Below the pieces are notes generated by a model. That model was not told the origin of the DNA. It worked only from the letters and a program-made list of their open reading frames with translations, and searched no databases. The position numbers were made by a program, and so were the translations under genes. 64,000 nucleotides of DNA from an uncultured Prochlorococcus sp. Its GTDB lineage: Bacteria > Cyanobacteriota > Cyanobacteriia > PCC-6307 > Cyanobiaceae. Where the stretch lies: assembly GCA_902536455.1 (NCBI GenBank), contig CACAXN010000001.1, positions 1-64,000 of the forward strand, read 5' to 3'. How positions within the stretch are numbered: position 1 is the first letter of the stretch; each line of letters starts with the position of its first letter. Below are positions 29,717 through 40,253 of the stretch, piece after piece.

Positions 29717-32323
29717 TTGGATCACACACTTGTTATTGTTGAAAGTCCCACCAAAGCAAAAACCATAAGAAAGTTTTTGCCTCCTAATTATGAAGTTCTC
29801 GCTTCAATGGGACATGTAAGAGATCTTCCAAAAGGAGCTGCTGAAATACCTGCTGCGGTTAAAAAGGAAAAATGGTCAAGGATAGGAGTTAATACAACAG
29901 AAGATTTTGAACCCCTTTATATAGTTCCAAAAGATAAGAAAAAGGTTGTTAAAGAGTTAAAAGATGCATTGAAAGGTGCGAACCAGCTATTACTGGCAAC
30001 TGATGAAGATAGAGAGGGAGAGAGTATTAGCTGGCATCTCTTGCAAATACTTAAGCCTAAAATACCGACTAAGAGAATGGTTTTTCATGAAATCACAAAA
30101 AAGGCAATTAATAAAGCTTTAGACCAAACAAGAGAAATTGATATGGAACTTGTTCAGGCTCAAGAAACAAGAAGAATCTTGGACAGGCTTTTTGGATATG
30201 AATTATCTCCTTTACTTTGGAAGAAGGTAGCCCCCCGACTATCTGCTGGTCGTGTCCAATCAGTTTCTGTAAGACTTCTTGTTAGGCGAGAGAGAGAAAG
30301 AAGATCCTTTAAAAAAGCTTGTTACTGGGGGATTAAAGCTTCCCTAGTAAAAGATAATATTACTTTCGAAACTAAATTATTCAGTTTAAACGGTCAAAGA
30401 ATTTCTAACGGTTCCGATTTCGACGAACAAACCGGTAAATTAAAAGAAGGAAACAAATCCTTAATAATTGGAGAAGAACAAGTAAATGATTTATTGAAGA
30501 CTTTTTCCTCAGAGGATTGGTTAGTCTCAAAAATCGAAAAAAAGCCATCCATTCGAAAGCCAGTTCCTCCATTTACAACTAGCACATTACAACAAGAAGC
30601 AAATAGGAAGCTTCGTTTGTCTGCAAGAGAAACTATGAGATGTGCACAAGGTCTATATGAGAGAGGTTTCATAACATATATGAGAACTGATTCAGTTCAT
30701 CTCTCCGAACAAGCCACAAGAGCTGCTAGAGAATGTGTCAGTTCTATGTATGGGAAAGAATATTTATCTAACTCACCAAGACAATTTAATTCAACTGCAA
30801 GAAATGCTCAAGAAGCACACGAAGCTATTCGGCCGGCAGGTGAGGTATTTAAAACACCAAAGGAAACTAATCTAACTGGTAGAGACTTATCACTTTACGA
30901 TTTAATTTGGAAAAGAACTGTAGCTAGTCAAATGGCAGAAGCTAGGTTAACAATGATTAATGCTGAAATTAGCGTAGGGGATGGATTATTTAAATCGAGC
31001 GGGAAAAGTATTGATTTCGCAGGATTCTTCAGAGCTTATGTCGAGGGAAGTGATGACCCAAGTTCATCCCTTGAACAACAAGAAATTATTCTCCCAAACT
31101 TAACAACTGGAACATGTCTTGAAGTTACTAATAAGGAATCTACTTTTCATGAAACTAAACCTCCTGCAAGATATACAGAGGCTGCATTAGTTAAAGTTCT
31201 TGAAAAAGAAGGGATTGGGAGACCTTCTACCTATGCCAGCATTATTGGGACCATAGTTGATAGAGGTTATGCGAATATATCTTCCAATACTTTGGCTCCA
31301 ACGTTTACAGCTTTTGCTGTTACTGCTCTATTAGAAGAACATTTTCCTGATCTGGTTGATACTACTTTTACTGCAAAAATGGAATCTTCATTGGATGAAA
31401 TATCTTCTGGTAATCTTGAGTGGCTACCATACCTAGAAACTTTCTATAAAGGTAAAAATGGTTTGGAGGTAAAAGTTCAGAAAACAGAGGGTGATATTGA
31501 TGGTAAAGCTTATAGACAAGTTGATTTCGAAGACCTTCCTTGCGTAGTCAGAATAGGCTCTAACGGACCTTGGCTAGAGGGTACAAAAATTGATGAATCT
31601 GGTAATGAAATTCAGGCTAAAGGTAATCTTCCAATGGATATTACTCCTGGAGATTTAGATATAAAGCAAGTTGATCAAATTTTAAGTGGCCCATCAGATC
31701 TTGGAACTGACCCGAAAACTGGGGAAAAAGTCTTTTTAAGATTTGGCCCTTATGGACCTTACGTACAATTGGGAAATAATGATCAAGATAAAGCTAAACC
31801 AAGAAGAGCTTCATTACCCAAAGAATTGAAAACTGATGATCTAACTCTAGATGAAGCGCTTGTACTTTTAAGTTTACCTAGATTGTTAGGAGTTCATCCT
31901 GAAGGAGGAGTTGTTGAAGCTGATAGAGGAAGATTTGGCCCTTACATCAAATGGATTAAAAATGAATCTGAATCTGAAAATAGATCCTTAAAGAAAGAGG
32001 ATGATGTTTTTACTGTTGATATAAAACGAGCTTTAGAAATTCTTGCGATGCCAAAAATGGGTAGAGGTGGTCAAGAGGTACTTAAAGACTTTGGAAAACC
32101 GAAAGAATTTAAAGAAAAAATTCAAATATTAAATGGAAGATATGGTGTCTATTTAAAATGTGGCAAAACTAATGTTTCGATTGCCAAAGATACTGACATA
32201 GAAAAATTTACCATAGATGAAGCAGTATCTCTTTTAGAAGAAAAACTAAAAGATAAAAAAGGCGCAATTTTAAAAAAAACAAAGATTAGTAATAAAAAAA
32301 CTACAAGGAAAAAGAAAAGTTAG
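29717..32323 (+). CDS. topA: DNA topoisomerase I (TTG start)
   Basis: TLVIVESPTKAKTIRKFLP, ATDEDREGESISWHL, ERGFITYMRTDS, GIGRPSTYASII; C-terminal repeat domains. Confidence 0.97.
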   Translation: MDHTLVIVESPTKAKTIRKFLPPNYEVLASMGHVRDLPKGAAEIPAAVKKEKWSRIGVNTTEDFEPLYIVPKDKKKVVKELKDALKGANQLLLATDEDREGESISWHLLQILKPKIPTKRMVFHEITKKAINKALDQTREIDMELVQAQETRRILDRLFGYELSPLLWKKVAPRLSAGRVQSVSVRLLVRRERERRSFKKACYWGIKASLVKDNITFETKLFSLNGQRISNGSDFDEQTGKLKEGNKSLIIGEEQVNDLLKTFSSEDWLVSKIEKKPSIRKPVPPFTTSTLQQEANRKLRLSARETMRCAQGLYERGFITYMRTDSVHLSEQATRAARECVSSMYGKEYLSNSPRQFNSTARNAQEAHEAIRPAGEVFKTPKETNLTGRDLSLYDLIWKRTVASQMAEARLTMINAEISVGDGLFKSSGKSIDFAGFFRAYVEGSDDPSSSLEQQEIILPNLTTGTCLEVTNKESTFHETKPPARYTEAALVKVLEKEGIGRPSTYASIIGTIVDRGYANISSNTLAPTFTAFAVTALLEEHFPDLVDTTFTAKMESSLDEISSGNLEWLPYLETFYKGKNGLEVKVQKTEGDIDGKAYRQVDFEDLPCVVRIGSNGPWLEGTKIDESGNEIQAKGNLPMDITPGDLDIKQVDQILSGPSDLGTDPKTGEKVFLRFGPYGPYVQLGNNDQDKAKPRRASLPKELKTDDLTLDEALVLLSLPRLLGVHPEGGVVEADRGRFGPYIKWIKNESESENRSLKKEDDVFTVDIKRALEILAMPKMGRGGQEVLKDFGKPKEFKEKIQILNGRYGVYLKCGKTNVSIAKDTDIEKFTIDEAVSLLEEKLKDKKGAILKKTKISNKKTTRKKKS

Positions 32324-32330
32324 AAAAAAT

Positions 32331-32834
32331 ATGATTTTTAAAAAAAAAGAATTTTTTTTATTAATTTTTTTAATTTTCTTGCAATCATGCTCTGGAGGGA
32401 GGATTGGAAATTTTCTTGAAAGTAGTTTTAATGATTTAGAAAAAACAAGCAAAAATGAAGATTTACAAAATAACTTATTAAATAAAAAAGATATAAATTT
32501 AGAAAAAGAAAACAAAAAATTTGATGATAAAAAAAATAAAAAAATTAAAAAAGCAGTGCAGCCAAAAAATGTTCCAGAAAATAAAAAAGATATAAATTTA
32601 GAAAAAGAAAACAAAAAATTTGATGATAAAAAAAATAAAAAAATTAAGAATCTTTCAAAAAAAAGAAAAATTGAGCTTCAATCTTACAAAATAATATTCA
32701 TTTTAAAAGATGTAGATCCAAAAGATCCCACTGAAGAGTTGAGTTCCATATTGAGTAATTCTGAGGTAAATTTTGAAATAGAAAAGATTGAACGTATCTT
32801 AGATTCAAAAAATAAAAGTATGAATAAAAATTAA
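32331..32834 (+). CDS. Hypothetical lipoprotein with Lys-rich direct repeat
   Basis: Signal with lipobox FLQSCSGG; exact 69-bp in-frame repeat inside. Confidence 0.7.
   Translation: MIFKKKEFFLLIFLIFLQSCSGGRIGNFLESSFNDLEKTSKNEDLQNNLLNKKDINLEKENKKFDDKKNKKIKKAVQPKNVPENKKDINLEKENKKFDDKKNKKIKNLSKKRKIELQSYKIIFILKDVDPKDPTEELSSILSNSEVNFEIEKIERILDSKNKSMNKN
32480..32548 (+). repeat. 69-bp direct repeat, copy 1
   Basis: aaataaaaaagatataaatttagaaaaagaaaacaaaaaatttgatgat...attaa; identical to 32579-32647 at a 99-bp offset. Confidence 0.9.
32579..32647 (+). repeat. 69-bp direct repeat, copy 2
   Basis: Identical to 32480-32548; spacing 99 bp (33 codons) keeps the frame. Confidence 0.9.
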
Positions 32835-32854
32835 TTAAAAATATTCAACAAAAA

Positions 32855-33493
32855 ATGAAAATAACAACAAAAACTGAAGCATTAAATATTGTCGAGACCT
32901 CTTATTTAGCATCTCTTTCGTCTTTATTATGGGTTGCATTATATTATCTGCCAATTGGGGGAGCTTTATTAAGGTTGATTTTACCCCTCCCAATGATCTT
33001 GTTGCACTTGAGAAGGGGAAGCAAAATTGCATTGGAAGGACTTTTAATACAATTTCTACTTTTATTCATAATTATGGGTCCTGTTAGAGGAACTTTATTT
33101 TTATTTCCTTATGGGATTTTGGCTTTTTGGCTAGGTTGGTGTTGGTTTAAAGAAAAGAGTTGGAAACTTAGTTTAACTGGGGGAGTTGTTATTGGAACCC
33201 TTGGCTTTTTAATAAGAGTAATAGCATTATCTACTTTGGTTGGAGATAATCTTTGGGTGTTAATTACTAGAGCGAGTTATGGTCTAATAGAAAAGTTAAT
33301 TGGATTATTTAATTTACCTTTATATCCCTCAATTTTGAGTATACAACTAGGTGCAATTTTATTAATAATTTTTCAAGAAATAGTTTATGTTTTAACTGTA
33401 CATGTAGTTGCCTATTCTCTGTTTCCTAAATTTAAATTAACCATCCCAGATCCTCCAAGATTGTTAAATATCTTAGTTGATTTTAATAATTAA
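32855..33493 (+). CDS. DUF2232-family membrane protein
   Basis: Multi-span, ETSYLASLSSLLWVALYYLPIGGALLRLILPLPMILLHLRRG. Confidence 0.75.
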   Translation: MKITTKTEALNIVETSYLASLSSLLWVALYYLPIGGALLRLILPLPMILLHLRRGSKIALEGLLIQFLLLFIIMGPVRGTLFLFPYGILAFWLGWCWFKEKSWKLSLTGGVVIGTLGFLIRVIALSTLVGDNLWVLITRASYGLIEKLIGLFNLPLYPSILSIQLGAILLIIFQEIVYVLTVHVVAYSLFPKFKLTIPDPPRLLNILVDFNN

Positions 33494-33504
33494 AAAAAGT
33501 AAGA

Positions 33505-34662
33505 ATGTACAGTACAGAATTAGGGATAAATTTTTTTGGAAATGAATCCAATAAAAAAAGACAACTCAATAAGATAGAAATACTGAAAAAGAATATTAAA
33601 AATTTAAAAATATTTCTTATAATTGCTGGCACTAACACATCACAAATTCCAGGAATTTCCGCAGCAGGTATTAATCCAAAATCGAGGAGAACAACTGCTC
33701 TCGCAGATGCTGAATTTTTACTTGAGGGTGCTTCAAAAGATCATAAATATAAATTGCCTCTTCTCAATGCAGGAGTAACTCCGGCCCTAATCAGTCATGT
33801 TTGTTCAAAGCTGATAAATACTTATCCAGTTATTGTTCCTCTGGGAATAGGAGCAAAGCCTTATTTTAATCATTTGGTTGTAGAAGATAGAAATTTGGGC
33901 CCATCAAATTGTCTTACCACTGGTAAATCGATGACTAAAGAGAGAGTTTTAAATCTCTATGAGAAAGGTCTTGCGATAGGAAAATCCTTAAAACAATCAG
34001 TTTTAATTTCTGAATCTGTACCGGGGGGCACCACAACTGCTCAGGCAGTAATGGAAGCTTTTGGTTTGCAGGTATCTAATTTAGTAGGGAGTAGTTTATT
34101 TAAAGCTCCAAGAGAACTAAGAAGACAGGTAATTAAAAGGGGACTTTTAAATGCGAATTTCAAGGCTGATTCTGACTCTTTTGATGTTGTCGCGGCAGTA
34201 GGTGATCCTTTCCAAGCTTTTTCAATGGGTCTATTAATTGGTGCCAGGTTAGCAAAACAACCTGTAATATTGTCTGGAGGAAGTCAGATGTTAGCTGTCA
34301 TTTTGCTTGTATTAGAATTTTTAGGTGAAAAAAATAAAGATGAATTTATTGAAGATGTTTTTATTGCGACAACTGGGTGGCTTGTGAAAGATAATTCTCT
34401 AAATGATTTAGTAAATCTAATTAATGAAAAATATGATGTCAAATTATTAGGTTTAGCGAGTCCTTTAAATTTTAAATCTTCAAAATACAAAGAATTGAAG
34501 GATTATGAATTAGGTCATGTAAAAGAAGGTGTAGGTGCTGGTGGAATATCATTGCTTGCTTTCTTAGATGGATTTAAAAATGAAGAAATAGTTTCATTGT
34601 GTCAACAAAATCTGGAAATGATGAAGGGCCTAGGTCAAATTTCTTTAGAGAAGGATTGCTGA
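33505..34662 (+). CDS. cobT: Nicotinate-nucleotide--dimethylbenzimidazole phosphoribosyltransferase family protein (CobT-like)
   Basis: ESVPGGTTTAQAVMEAFG, GDPFQAFSMGLLIGARLAKQPVILSGGSQMLAV. Confidence 0.82.
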   Translation: MYSTELGINFFGNESNKKRQLNKIEILKKNIKNLKIFLIIAGTNTSQIPGISAAGINPKSRRTTALADAEFLLEGASKDHKYKLPLLNAGVTPALISHVCSKLINTYPVIVPLGIGAKPYFNHLVVEDRNLGPSNCLTTGKSMTKERVLNLYEKGLAIGKSLKQSVLISESVPGGTTTAQAVMEAFGLQVSNLVGSSLFKAPRELRRQVIKRGLLNANFKADSDSFDVVAAVGDPFQAFSMGLLIGARLAKQPVILSGGSQMLAVILLVLEFLGEKNKDEFIEDVFIATTGWLVKDNSLNDLVNLINEKYDVKLLGLASPLNFKSSKYKELKDYELGHVKEGVGAGGISLLAFLDGFKNEEIVSLCQQNLEMMKGLGQISLEKDC

Positions 34663-35661
34663 ATGTTTTCAAAATTTGCAACCAGAAGAGAATTTTTAAA
34701 TTGTGGTAAGCTTTCGCTTTTATTTTTCTTAAACTCTTGCAGTAATCTACCTAATAAAGTAAAAATTGCATTACAAAATTCTTTTTATCCAGAATCTTTT
34801 AAAGATACGATTCCAAAAGATTGGAAGCAGGAAAAAATTAATTTTGAAAATATTCAGCTACAAAAAAATAGAAACACAATTTTGAATTCTGACTATACTT
34901 TAATAAATGATGGATGGATTTCTAGTATAGATTTTTCAGAATTTGAAAAAATAAATGAATATGCACTGTTCGAAAATTTGGATAAGAGATCGATAGATTT
35001 TTTGGGAAGCTTTAATCAAAATCAGAGGAGTAAATTATTTCCTATTGGCGTAGTACCCTATACAATCATCATTAAAAATAATAAAGAATTAATAACTTCA
35101 GCAAGAACATCTTGGGATTTTCTTCTTTCTGAAAAATTAACTGGGAAAATTATTTTTCCTCAAAGTCCCAGAATAATATTTTCAATTGCTCAAAAAATTA
35201 ATTCATCTAATTCTTTAAAAAAACTCAAAAGCCAAGCTATGTTATTTGATGATAAAAATATGCTCAATTGGTTGATTAATTCTGATGCTATTGTCGCAAT
35301 AGTTCCTTATAGTCTTTGTTCAAAATATTTAAAAATAGATCCAAGGCTTTCTTTAGTTTTCCCTAGCCAAGGCGTACCTTTGATGTGGCATTTTCTAGTT
35401 AGTCGATCAAATCTAAATAATGCAATATTAATGAAATGGATTAAATCTTTAGAAAATAAATCAATAGTAGATAAATTAGTAAGCCAGGGTTGGTATCTTC
35501 CATTCAATAGTGATTATTTGCAAAGTAAATATAAAACTGAAATGCTCCCCATCTCAGGACCTTCTGAGAAATGTTGGGAAAATAGTTGGTCTTTCCCTGT
35601 CTTAACAAATGAACAAAAAATTAATCTTAAAAATATCTGGAATGAGTCCTTATCCCCATAA
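34663..35661 (+). CDS. Putative solute-binding (polyamine-type) lipoprotein with twin-arginine-like signal
   Basis: ATRREFLNCGKLSLLFFLNSCSN: RR motif plus lipobox; periplasmic binding-protein-like body. Confidence 0.65.
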   Translation: MFSKFATRREFLNCGKLSLLFFLNSCSNLPNKVKIALQNSFYPESFKDTIPKDWKQEKINFENIQLQKNRNTILNSDYTLINDGWISSIDFSEFEKINEYALFENLDKRSIDFLGSFNQNQRSKLFPIGVVPYTIIIKNNKELITSARTSWDFLLSEKLTGKIIFPQSPRIIFSIAQKINSSNSLKKLKSQAMLFDDKNMLNWLINSDAIVAIVPYSLCSKYLKIDPRLSLVFPSQGVPLMWHFLVSRSNLNNAILMKWIKSLENKSIVDKLVSQGWYLPFNSDYLQSKYKTEMLPISGPSEKCWENSWSFPVLTNEQKINLKNIWNESLSP

Positions 35662-36792
35662 TCTTTTTGTAGGATTTTCAATTAATAAGTTATGAGTTTC
35701 TTTTAATAAATTTGGTATATCTAATTTACTAGGACATTTAGGAACACATTTATTACATTCTTGACAAAATGAGGAATTTTTTTCTTCCCACCAGTGGCCA
35801 GCTTTTCCTATTAAATTGTATCTTTCTTTTGCAAATTCTAATTGGCCATAACCAATAGATATATTTCTTAAACGAAGTATTTCTGGAATAGGCACTTCAT
35901 TTGGACATGGAAGACAAGATCTACATTGTTCACATTTGGTTGAGTTTAATCTTTCATTAGAAACTTCCTCAATTTTATTAAGGGCGCTTTTTTCAAGTTT
36001 TGTAAGCTTCTCAAATGAGTTTCTAAGTTTATGCGCAAATTCAAAATCTTTTTTGTTTGTCGCCCCCAAGGATAAAGTTGTAATGCCTTTTGCGAGAAGA
36101 AATCGATACGCTAATTCTAATGGATGAAAAGGCTTAGAGGCCTCTATCAAAATATCACTTGGAGAATATAATCTACCGCCTTTATCTGCAGGTGATATTG
36201 CTAAAACTCCCATACCTTTTTTTATAGCTTCCTCTGCTAAAGCAATCTTAGATTGATCTAAATAATGTAAATGAAGACTACAAAAAGTAAAAACTTTACA
36301 GTTAATTGCATCTTGAATTAGTGAATAACTTCCGTGAGAACTAAAACCCACTTGATCAACTAGTTCCTTCTCAAGTATCCAAGAAATGAATTTCTTACCC
36401 TCTCCAGAAAGAACCCAATCTAGATGTTGTTTTAAGTTGAGTCCGTGAATTGCAAGATTATTAATTTTCTCGCGATTTAAATTTTTAAGAGACTTTTTAA
36501 AATTATTTTTTAAAAAGTCAAAATCACCCTTTGGTAAAACTTTGGAAGTAATCACCCAATTTTTTTCTTTTATATTCTCTTCTATTGCTAATTTTTTTAT
36601 TGAATTTCCAATAAGTGATTCAGCATCACCATAAGAGGGTGCTGTTTCTATGTGGTTAATTCCTACATAATACGCATTTTTTATTATGCTATACATTTTT
36701 TCTAGACTTTCAGTTGCTCGCATTGTCCCCAAAGTGAATAAGCTCACTTTCGCCCCTCTACCAAATGATCTTTTTTGTGAATTAATAATCAT
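35650..36792 (-). CDS. Aldo/keto reductase with 4Fe-4S binding domain
   Basis: ETAPSYGDAESLIGNSIKK, GVLAISPADKGGRLY; CEQCRSCLPCP and CQECNKCVPKCP motifs. Confidence 0.88.
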   Translation of the reverse strand: MIINSQKRSFGRGAKVSLFTLGTMRATESLEKMYSIIKNAYYVGINHIETAPSYGDAESLIGNSIKKLAIEENIKEKNWVITSKVLPKGDFDFLKNNFKKSLKNLNREKINNLAIHGLNLKQHLDWVLSGEGKKFISWILEKELVDQVGFSSHGSYSLIQDAINCKVFTFCSLHLHYLDQSKIALAEEAIKKGMGVLAISPADKGGRLYSPSDILIEASKPFHPLELAYRFLLAKGITTLSLGATNKKDFEFAHKLRNSFEKLTKLEKSALNKIEEVSNERLNSTKCEQCRSCLPCPNEVPIPEILRLRNISIGYGQLEFAKERYNLIGKAGHWWEEKNSSFCQECNKCVPKCPSKLDIPNLLKETHNLLIENPTKRLWG

Positions 36793-36902
36793 CTAAATAT
36801 GATCAATTTCTTTTTATTTACTCTTTAATTTATTTATAGTTGAAAATGATTTAAAGTAAATTAAAGTAAATACAAAATTTTGCAAAAATATTTTTTTAAA
36901 CT

Positions 36903-37556
36903 ATGTTTACAGGAATAATTCAATCAGTTGGAAAACTAAGACAAGAAAAAAATATTTTAGAAATTGAAATTCTAGATAATTTATTTGATATGGCAATTGG
37001 TGACAGCATAGCTGTTGATGGAATTTGTTTGACAGTTAAAGAGATTTTTCAAAATAAATTTACTGTTGATGTTAGTGAGGAGACATTAAAAAAAACAACT
37101 TTAGGAGTAAAGTCGAACTTGAATCAGATTGTTAATTTGGAGCCTGCTCTTAGGGTATCTGACCGTCTAGGAGGGCATATAGTCAGTGGACATGTCGATG
37201 GCCTTGGAACAGTTGAGAATATAGAAAAATTAGAGAAATCTTGGCTCTTATCAATAAAGTGGAAAAATAATAATTTTTCAAAATATGTAGTTAATAAAGG
37301 GAGTATTTGTGTGAATGGTATAAGTCTTACAATTGCAAAATATGAGCGGGAAGGAGAAATATTTACTATTGCGATAATTCCTCATACTTGGCATAACACA
37401 AATCTGAATAAATTAAATATCGGTGACAGCGTAAACCTTGAAGCAGATGCACTAATTAAATATGTAGAGAAATTACTTTTATTTAATAAAAATAGTAATC
37501 AAGATTTATCTTCTAATAATATTTCTTCCGAGTGGCTTAAAGAAAACGGTTGGTAA
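36903..37556 (+). CDS. ribE: Riboflavin synthase alpha subunit
   Basis: MFTGIIQSVGKL, AVDGICLTV, GGHIVSGHVDG, VNGISLTI, IPHTWHNT. Confidence 0.96.
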   Translation: MFTGIIQSVGKLRQEKNILEIEILDNLFDMAIGDSIAVDGICLTVKEIFQNKFTVDVSEETLKKTTLGVKSNLNQIVNLEPALRVSDRLGGHIVSGHVDGLGTVENIEKLEKSWLLSIKWKNNNFSKYVVNKGSICVNGISLTIAKYEREGEIFTIAIIPHTWHNTNLNKLNIGDSVNLEADALIKYVEKLLLFNKNSNQDLSSNNISSEWLKENGW

Positions 37557-37566
37557 AATATATTGT

Positions 37567-37920
37567 TTAATTTAATGGAATCAGATAAATTGTTTTTGAC
37601 TCTTTTTTAAGATCGATTTTAAATTCCTGACCAGGTTCTAGACCTAATTTTTTGGTGTAGGCATGACCAATTAATAGGTTCCCATTGCCATGAACTTTAG
37701 TTTTGAATTCTGTCTGTCTGCCTCTTGAAGCTCTATTACCATTTTTCCCCAAACGACCCTTCCCTATTTTGTAACCCTTAGCTTCGATAAGCGCCCTATA
37801 GAAACTTTTTCTTAAGATTCTTCCACTTGGACCTACGTACCCACAACCTTTTGCTATCTCATCTTCAGATTTTTTACTTAATAACTTTGCTTTTTCAAGA
37901 AGTTCTTTTCCCTCTAGCAT
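37567..37920 (-). CDS. cyAbrB-type (AbrB-like) regulator
   Basis: GKELLEKAKLLSKKSEDEIAKGCGYVG; GNGNLLIGHAYTKKLGLEPGQEFKIDLKK. Confidence 0.85.
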   Translation of the reverse strand: MLEGKELLEKAKLLSKKSEDEIAKGCGYVGPSGRILRKSFYRALIEAKGYKIGKGRLGKNGNRASRGRQTEFKTKVHGNGNLLIGHAYTKKLGLEPGQEFKIDLKKESKTIYLIPLN

Positions 37921-38018
37921 TATCTGACAAATTCATAATTATATATTCTTACTAAAAAGGAGAACTGTGGCAATATAAATTAATAAAAAATATTTTTAAT
38001 TTTAGAAATTTAGTTTTT

Positions 38019-38621
38019 TTATAAAAGATACAAAATAATAAATAAAACAACCCATATTCCATCTACAAAATGCCAGTACAATTCAACAGCTTCCAATGGA
38101 AACATATTTTGACTGGTTAATCTTCCGCCATTTATTCTCGATTGCCAAGCAATAATTAAAATCATTAAAGTGCCTAAAGTGACATGTAATCCATGAAAAC
38201 CAGTAAGAGCATAAAAAGTACTTGCAAATAAATTATCGGTTAATCCAAAAGGTAAATGAAAATATTCAAATAATTGACATATTAAAAATATAATTCCAAG
38301 AAAAGCAGTAAAAAATAACCATTTTTGGGAATCTGAGTTTTTATCTTTTAAAAGTGCTTTGCCTGCTTTATGGAAAGTTGCACTACTAACAAGTAACAAA
38401 ATTGTATTGAGAGTAGGTATTGGTAGTTCTAATTCATAAATAGCACCATCTGGTAATGGATTTACTGCTTTATAAGTTAAATAAGCAGCAAAGAATCCAG
38501 CAAAAGTCATTCCGTCCGCAATTAGGAAAGTTATAAGACCAAACATTCTGAAGTCTTCATGTGTTTCATTAACTTCAGAATTATTTTTTTGAATTTCTTT
38601 TGAGCTATCTAGTGTTGTCAT
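38019..38621 (-). CDS. ctaE: Cytochrome c oxidase subunit III
   Basis: FADGMTFAGFFAAYLTYK-type, ALTGFHGLHVTLGTLM, VELYWHFVDGIWVVLFIILYL. Confidence 0.95.
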   Translation of the reverse strand: MTTLDSSKEIQKNNSEVNETHEDFRMFGLITFLIADGMTFAGFFAAYLTYKAVNPLPDGAIYELELPIPTLNTILLLVSSATFHKAGKALLKDKNSDSQKWLFFTAFLGIIFLICQLFEYFHLPFGLTDNLFASTFYALTGFHGLHVTLGTLMILIIAWQSRINGGRLTSQNMFPLEAVELYWHFVDGIWVVLFIILYLL

Positions 38622-38627
38622 ATGTTT

Positions 38628-40253
38628 TTATTTCTGTTCAGAAATTTCTTTACCGTAACCATATGGTTCTTCAACTAATGGAGCTTCTCCTTCCCAATTT
38701 TCAACTGGAGGTGGAGAAGATGTTAACCATTCAGGTGTAAGAGCATTCCAAGGGTTATCTCCAGCATTTTTTCCATTTCTCACACTAAGGAATACGTTAA
38801 TTAAAAAAGGAATTGTACTTATAGCCATCAAAAGAGCACCAAGGCTACTAATTTGATTAACGAACTGGAATTGAGGATCATATTCTGCAACTCTTCTTGG
38901 CATTCCATTTAAACCAAGCCAATGTTGAGGAGCGAAGCATAAGTTAAATCCAATAAAAGTAATGATAAAGTGTAAAATTCCTAATTTTTCATTGAGCATT
39001 TTCCCAGTTACTTTGGGGAACCAATGATAAATGGAAGAGAAAATAATAAAAACAGTCCCTCCATAAACTATGTAATGAAAATGGGCTACAACGAAATAGG
39101 TATCATGTACGTGAATATCGAAAGGTACCTGTGCCAAAGCAACTCCTGTAATACCTCCAAAAACAAAATTTATAATAAATCCGCAAGAGAATAACATTGC
39201 ACTATTAATGGAAATTTTACCTCCCCATAATGTTGCAACCCAATTAAAAAATTTTATACCTGTCGGAACAGCAATAAATGCTGTGGCGATAGTAAAGAAT
39301 AATCTCATCCAAGGTGGCGTTCCACTCGTAAACATATGATGCGCCCAAACAACTAAACCTAAAACTACTATCCCCATTATTGAAAAAACCATTGTTGTAT
39401 ATCCAAAAAGTGGTTTTCTAGCATGTACAGGAAGTATTTCACTAACTAAACCAAAGGCAGGAAGGACCATAATGTATACAGCTGGATGAGAATAAAACCA
39501 AAATAAATGCTGATAAACTACGACATTGCCTCCTAAAACAGGATTGAAAAAACCTGTATTAGCGATGATATCGAAGCTAAGTAGAATTAAAGTGCCTGCT
39601 AAAACAGGAGTTGACAAAACAACTAATAGACTTGTTCCAAGCATTGCCCAACAATACATTGGCAATTGCATAAGTTTTAATCCTGGCCTTCTTAGTTTGA
39701 TAATGGTCGCGATAAAGTTTATACCACCAAATATAGAGCTGCCTCCAAGTAATAGAACGCTCAGAATCCAAATAATTTGTCCCGATTGAGGAGTAGTTAT
39801 GCTCAAAGGAGGATAAGCCGTCCATCCAGCCTGAGCAGCACCCTCAACAAAATAGCTTGCTACCAGCATCAAACCAGAAGGAGGAATTAACCAAAAAGCA
39901 ACAGCATTTAATCTTGGGAATGCCATATCTCTTGCACCTACATAAAATGGAATTAAATAATTTCCAAAAGCACCATTAACTACAGGCACTATCCAAAGGA
40001 ATATCATTATTGTTCCGTGTAGAGTTAAAACTTGGTTATAAACATCTCTCGGCATAAAGTCAGACATTGGACTAGCTAGTTCAATTCTAATGGCGCTCGC
40101 TAAGGTTCCTCCAATTAAATAGAAAAGAAAACCGCAGACTAAATATTGTATTCCAATTACTTTATGATCAAGGCTAAAACTAAAGTATCTAAGCCAGCCT
40201 TTAGGTTGAAGGCTTTCATTATTAGTTTTTTGTGGATCAATTGATATTGTCAT
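38628..40253 (-). CDS. ctaD: Cytochrome c oxidase subunit I
   Basis: YQHLFWFYSHPAVYIMVLPAFG, HHMFTSG, HDTYFVVAHFHYIVYGG. Confidence 0.97.
   Translation of the reverse strand: MTISIDPQKTNNESLQPKGWLRYFSFSLDHKVIGIQYLVCGFLFYLIGGTLASAIRIELASPMSDFMPRDVYNQVLTLHGTIMIFLWIVPVVNGAFGNYLIPFYVGARDMAFPRLNAVAFWLIPPSGLMLVASYFVEGAAQAGWTAYPPLSITTPQSGQIIWILSVLLLGGSSIFGGINFIATIIKLRRPGLKLMQLPMYCWAMLGTSLLVVLSTPVLAGTLILLSFDIIANTGFFNPVLGGNVVVYQHLFWFYSHPAVYIMVLPAFGLVSEILPVHARKPLFGYTTMVFSIMGIVVLGLVVWAHHMFTSGTPPWMRLFFTIATAFIAVPTGIKFFNWVATLWGGKISINSAMLFSCGFIINFVFGGITGVALAQVPFDIHVHDTYFVVAHFHYIVYGGTVFIIFSSIYHWFPKVTGKMLNEKLGILHFIITFIGFNLCFAPQHWLGLNGMPRRVAEYDPQFQFVNQISSLGALLMAISTIPFLINVFLSVRNGKNAGDNPWNALTPEWLTSSPPPVENWEGEAPLVEEPYGYGKEISEQK

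Noticed and set aside
32270-32614. Minus-strand Phe/Ser-rich ORF antisense to the lipoprotein
   Set aside because: Arises from A-rich codons on the opposite strand; no coding support
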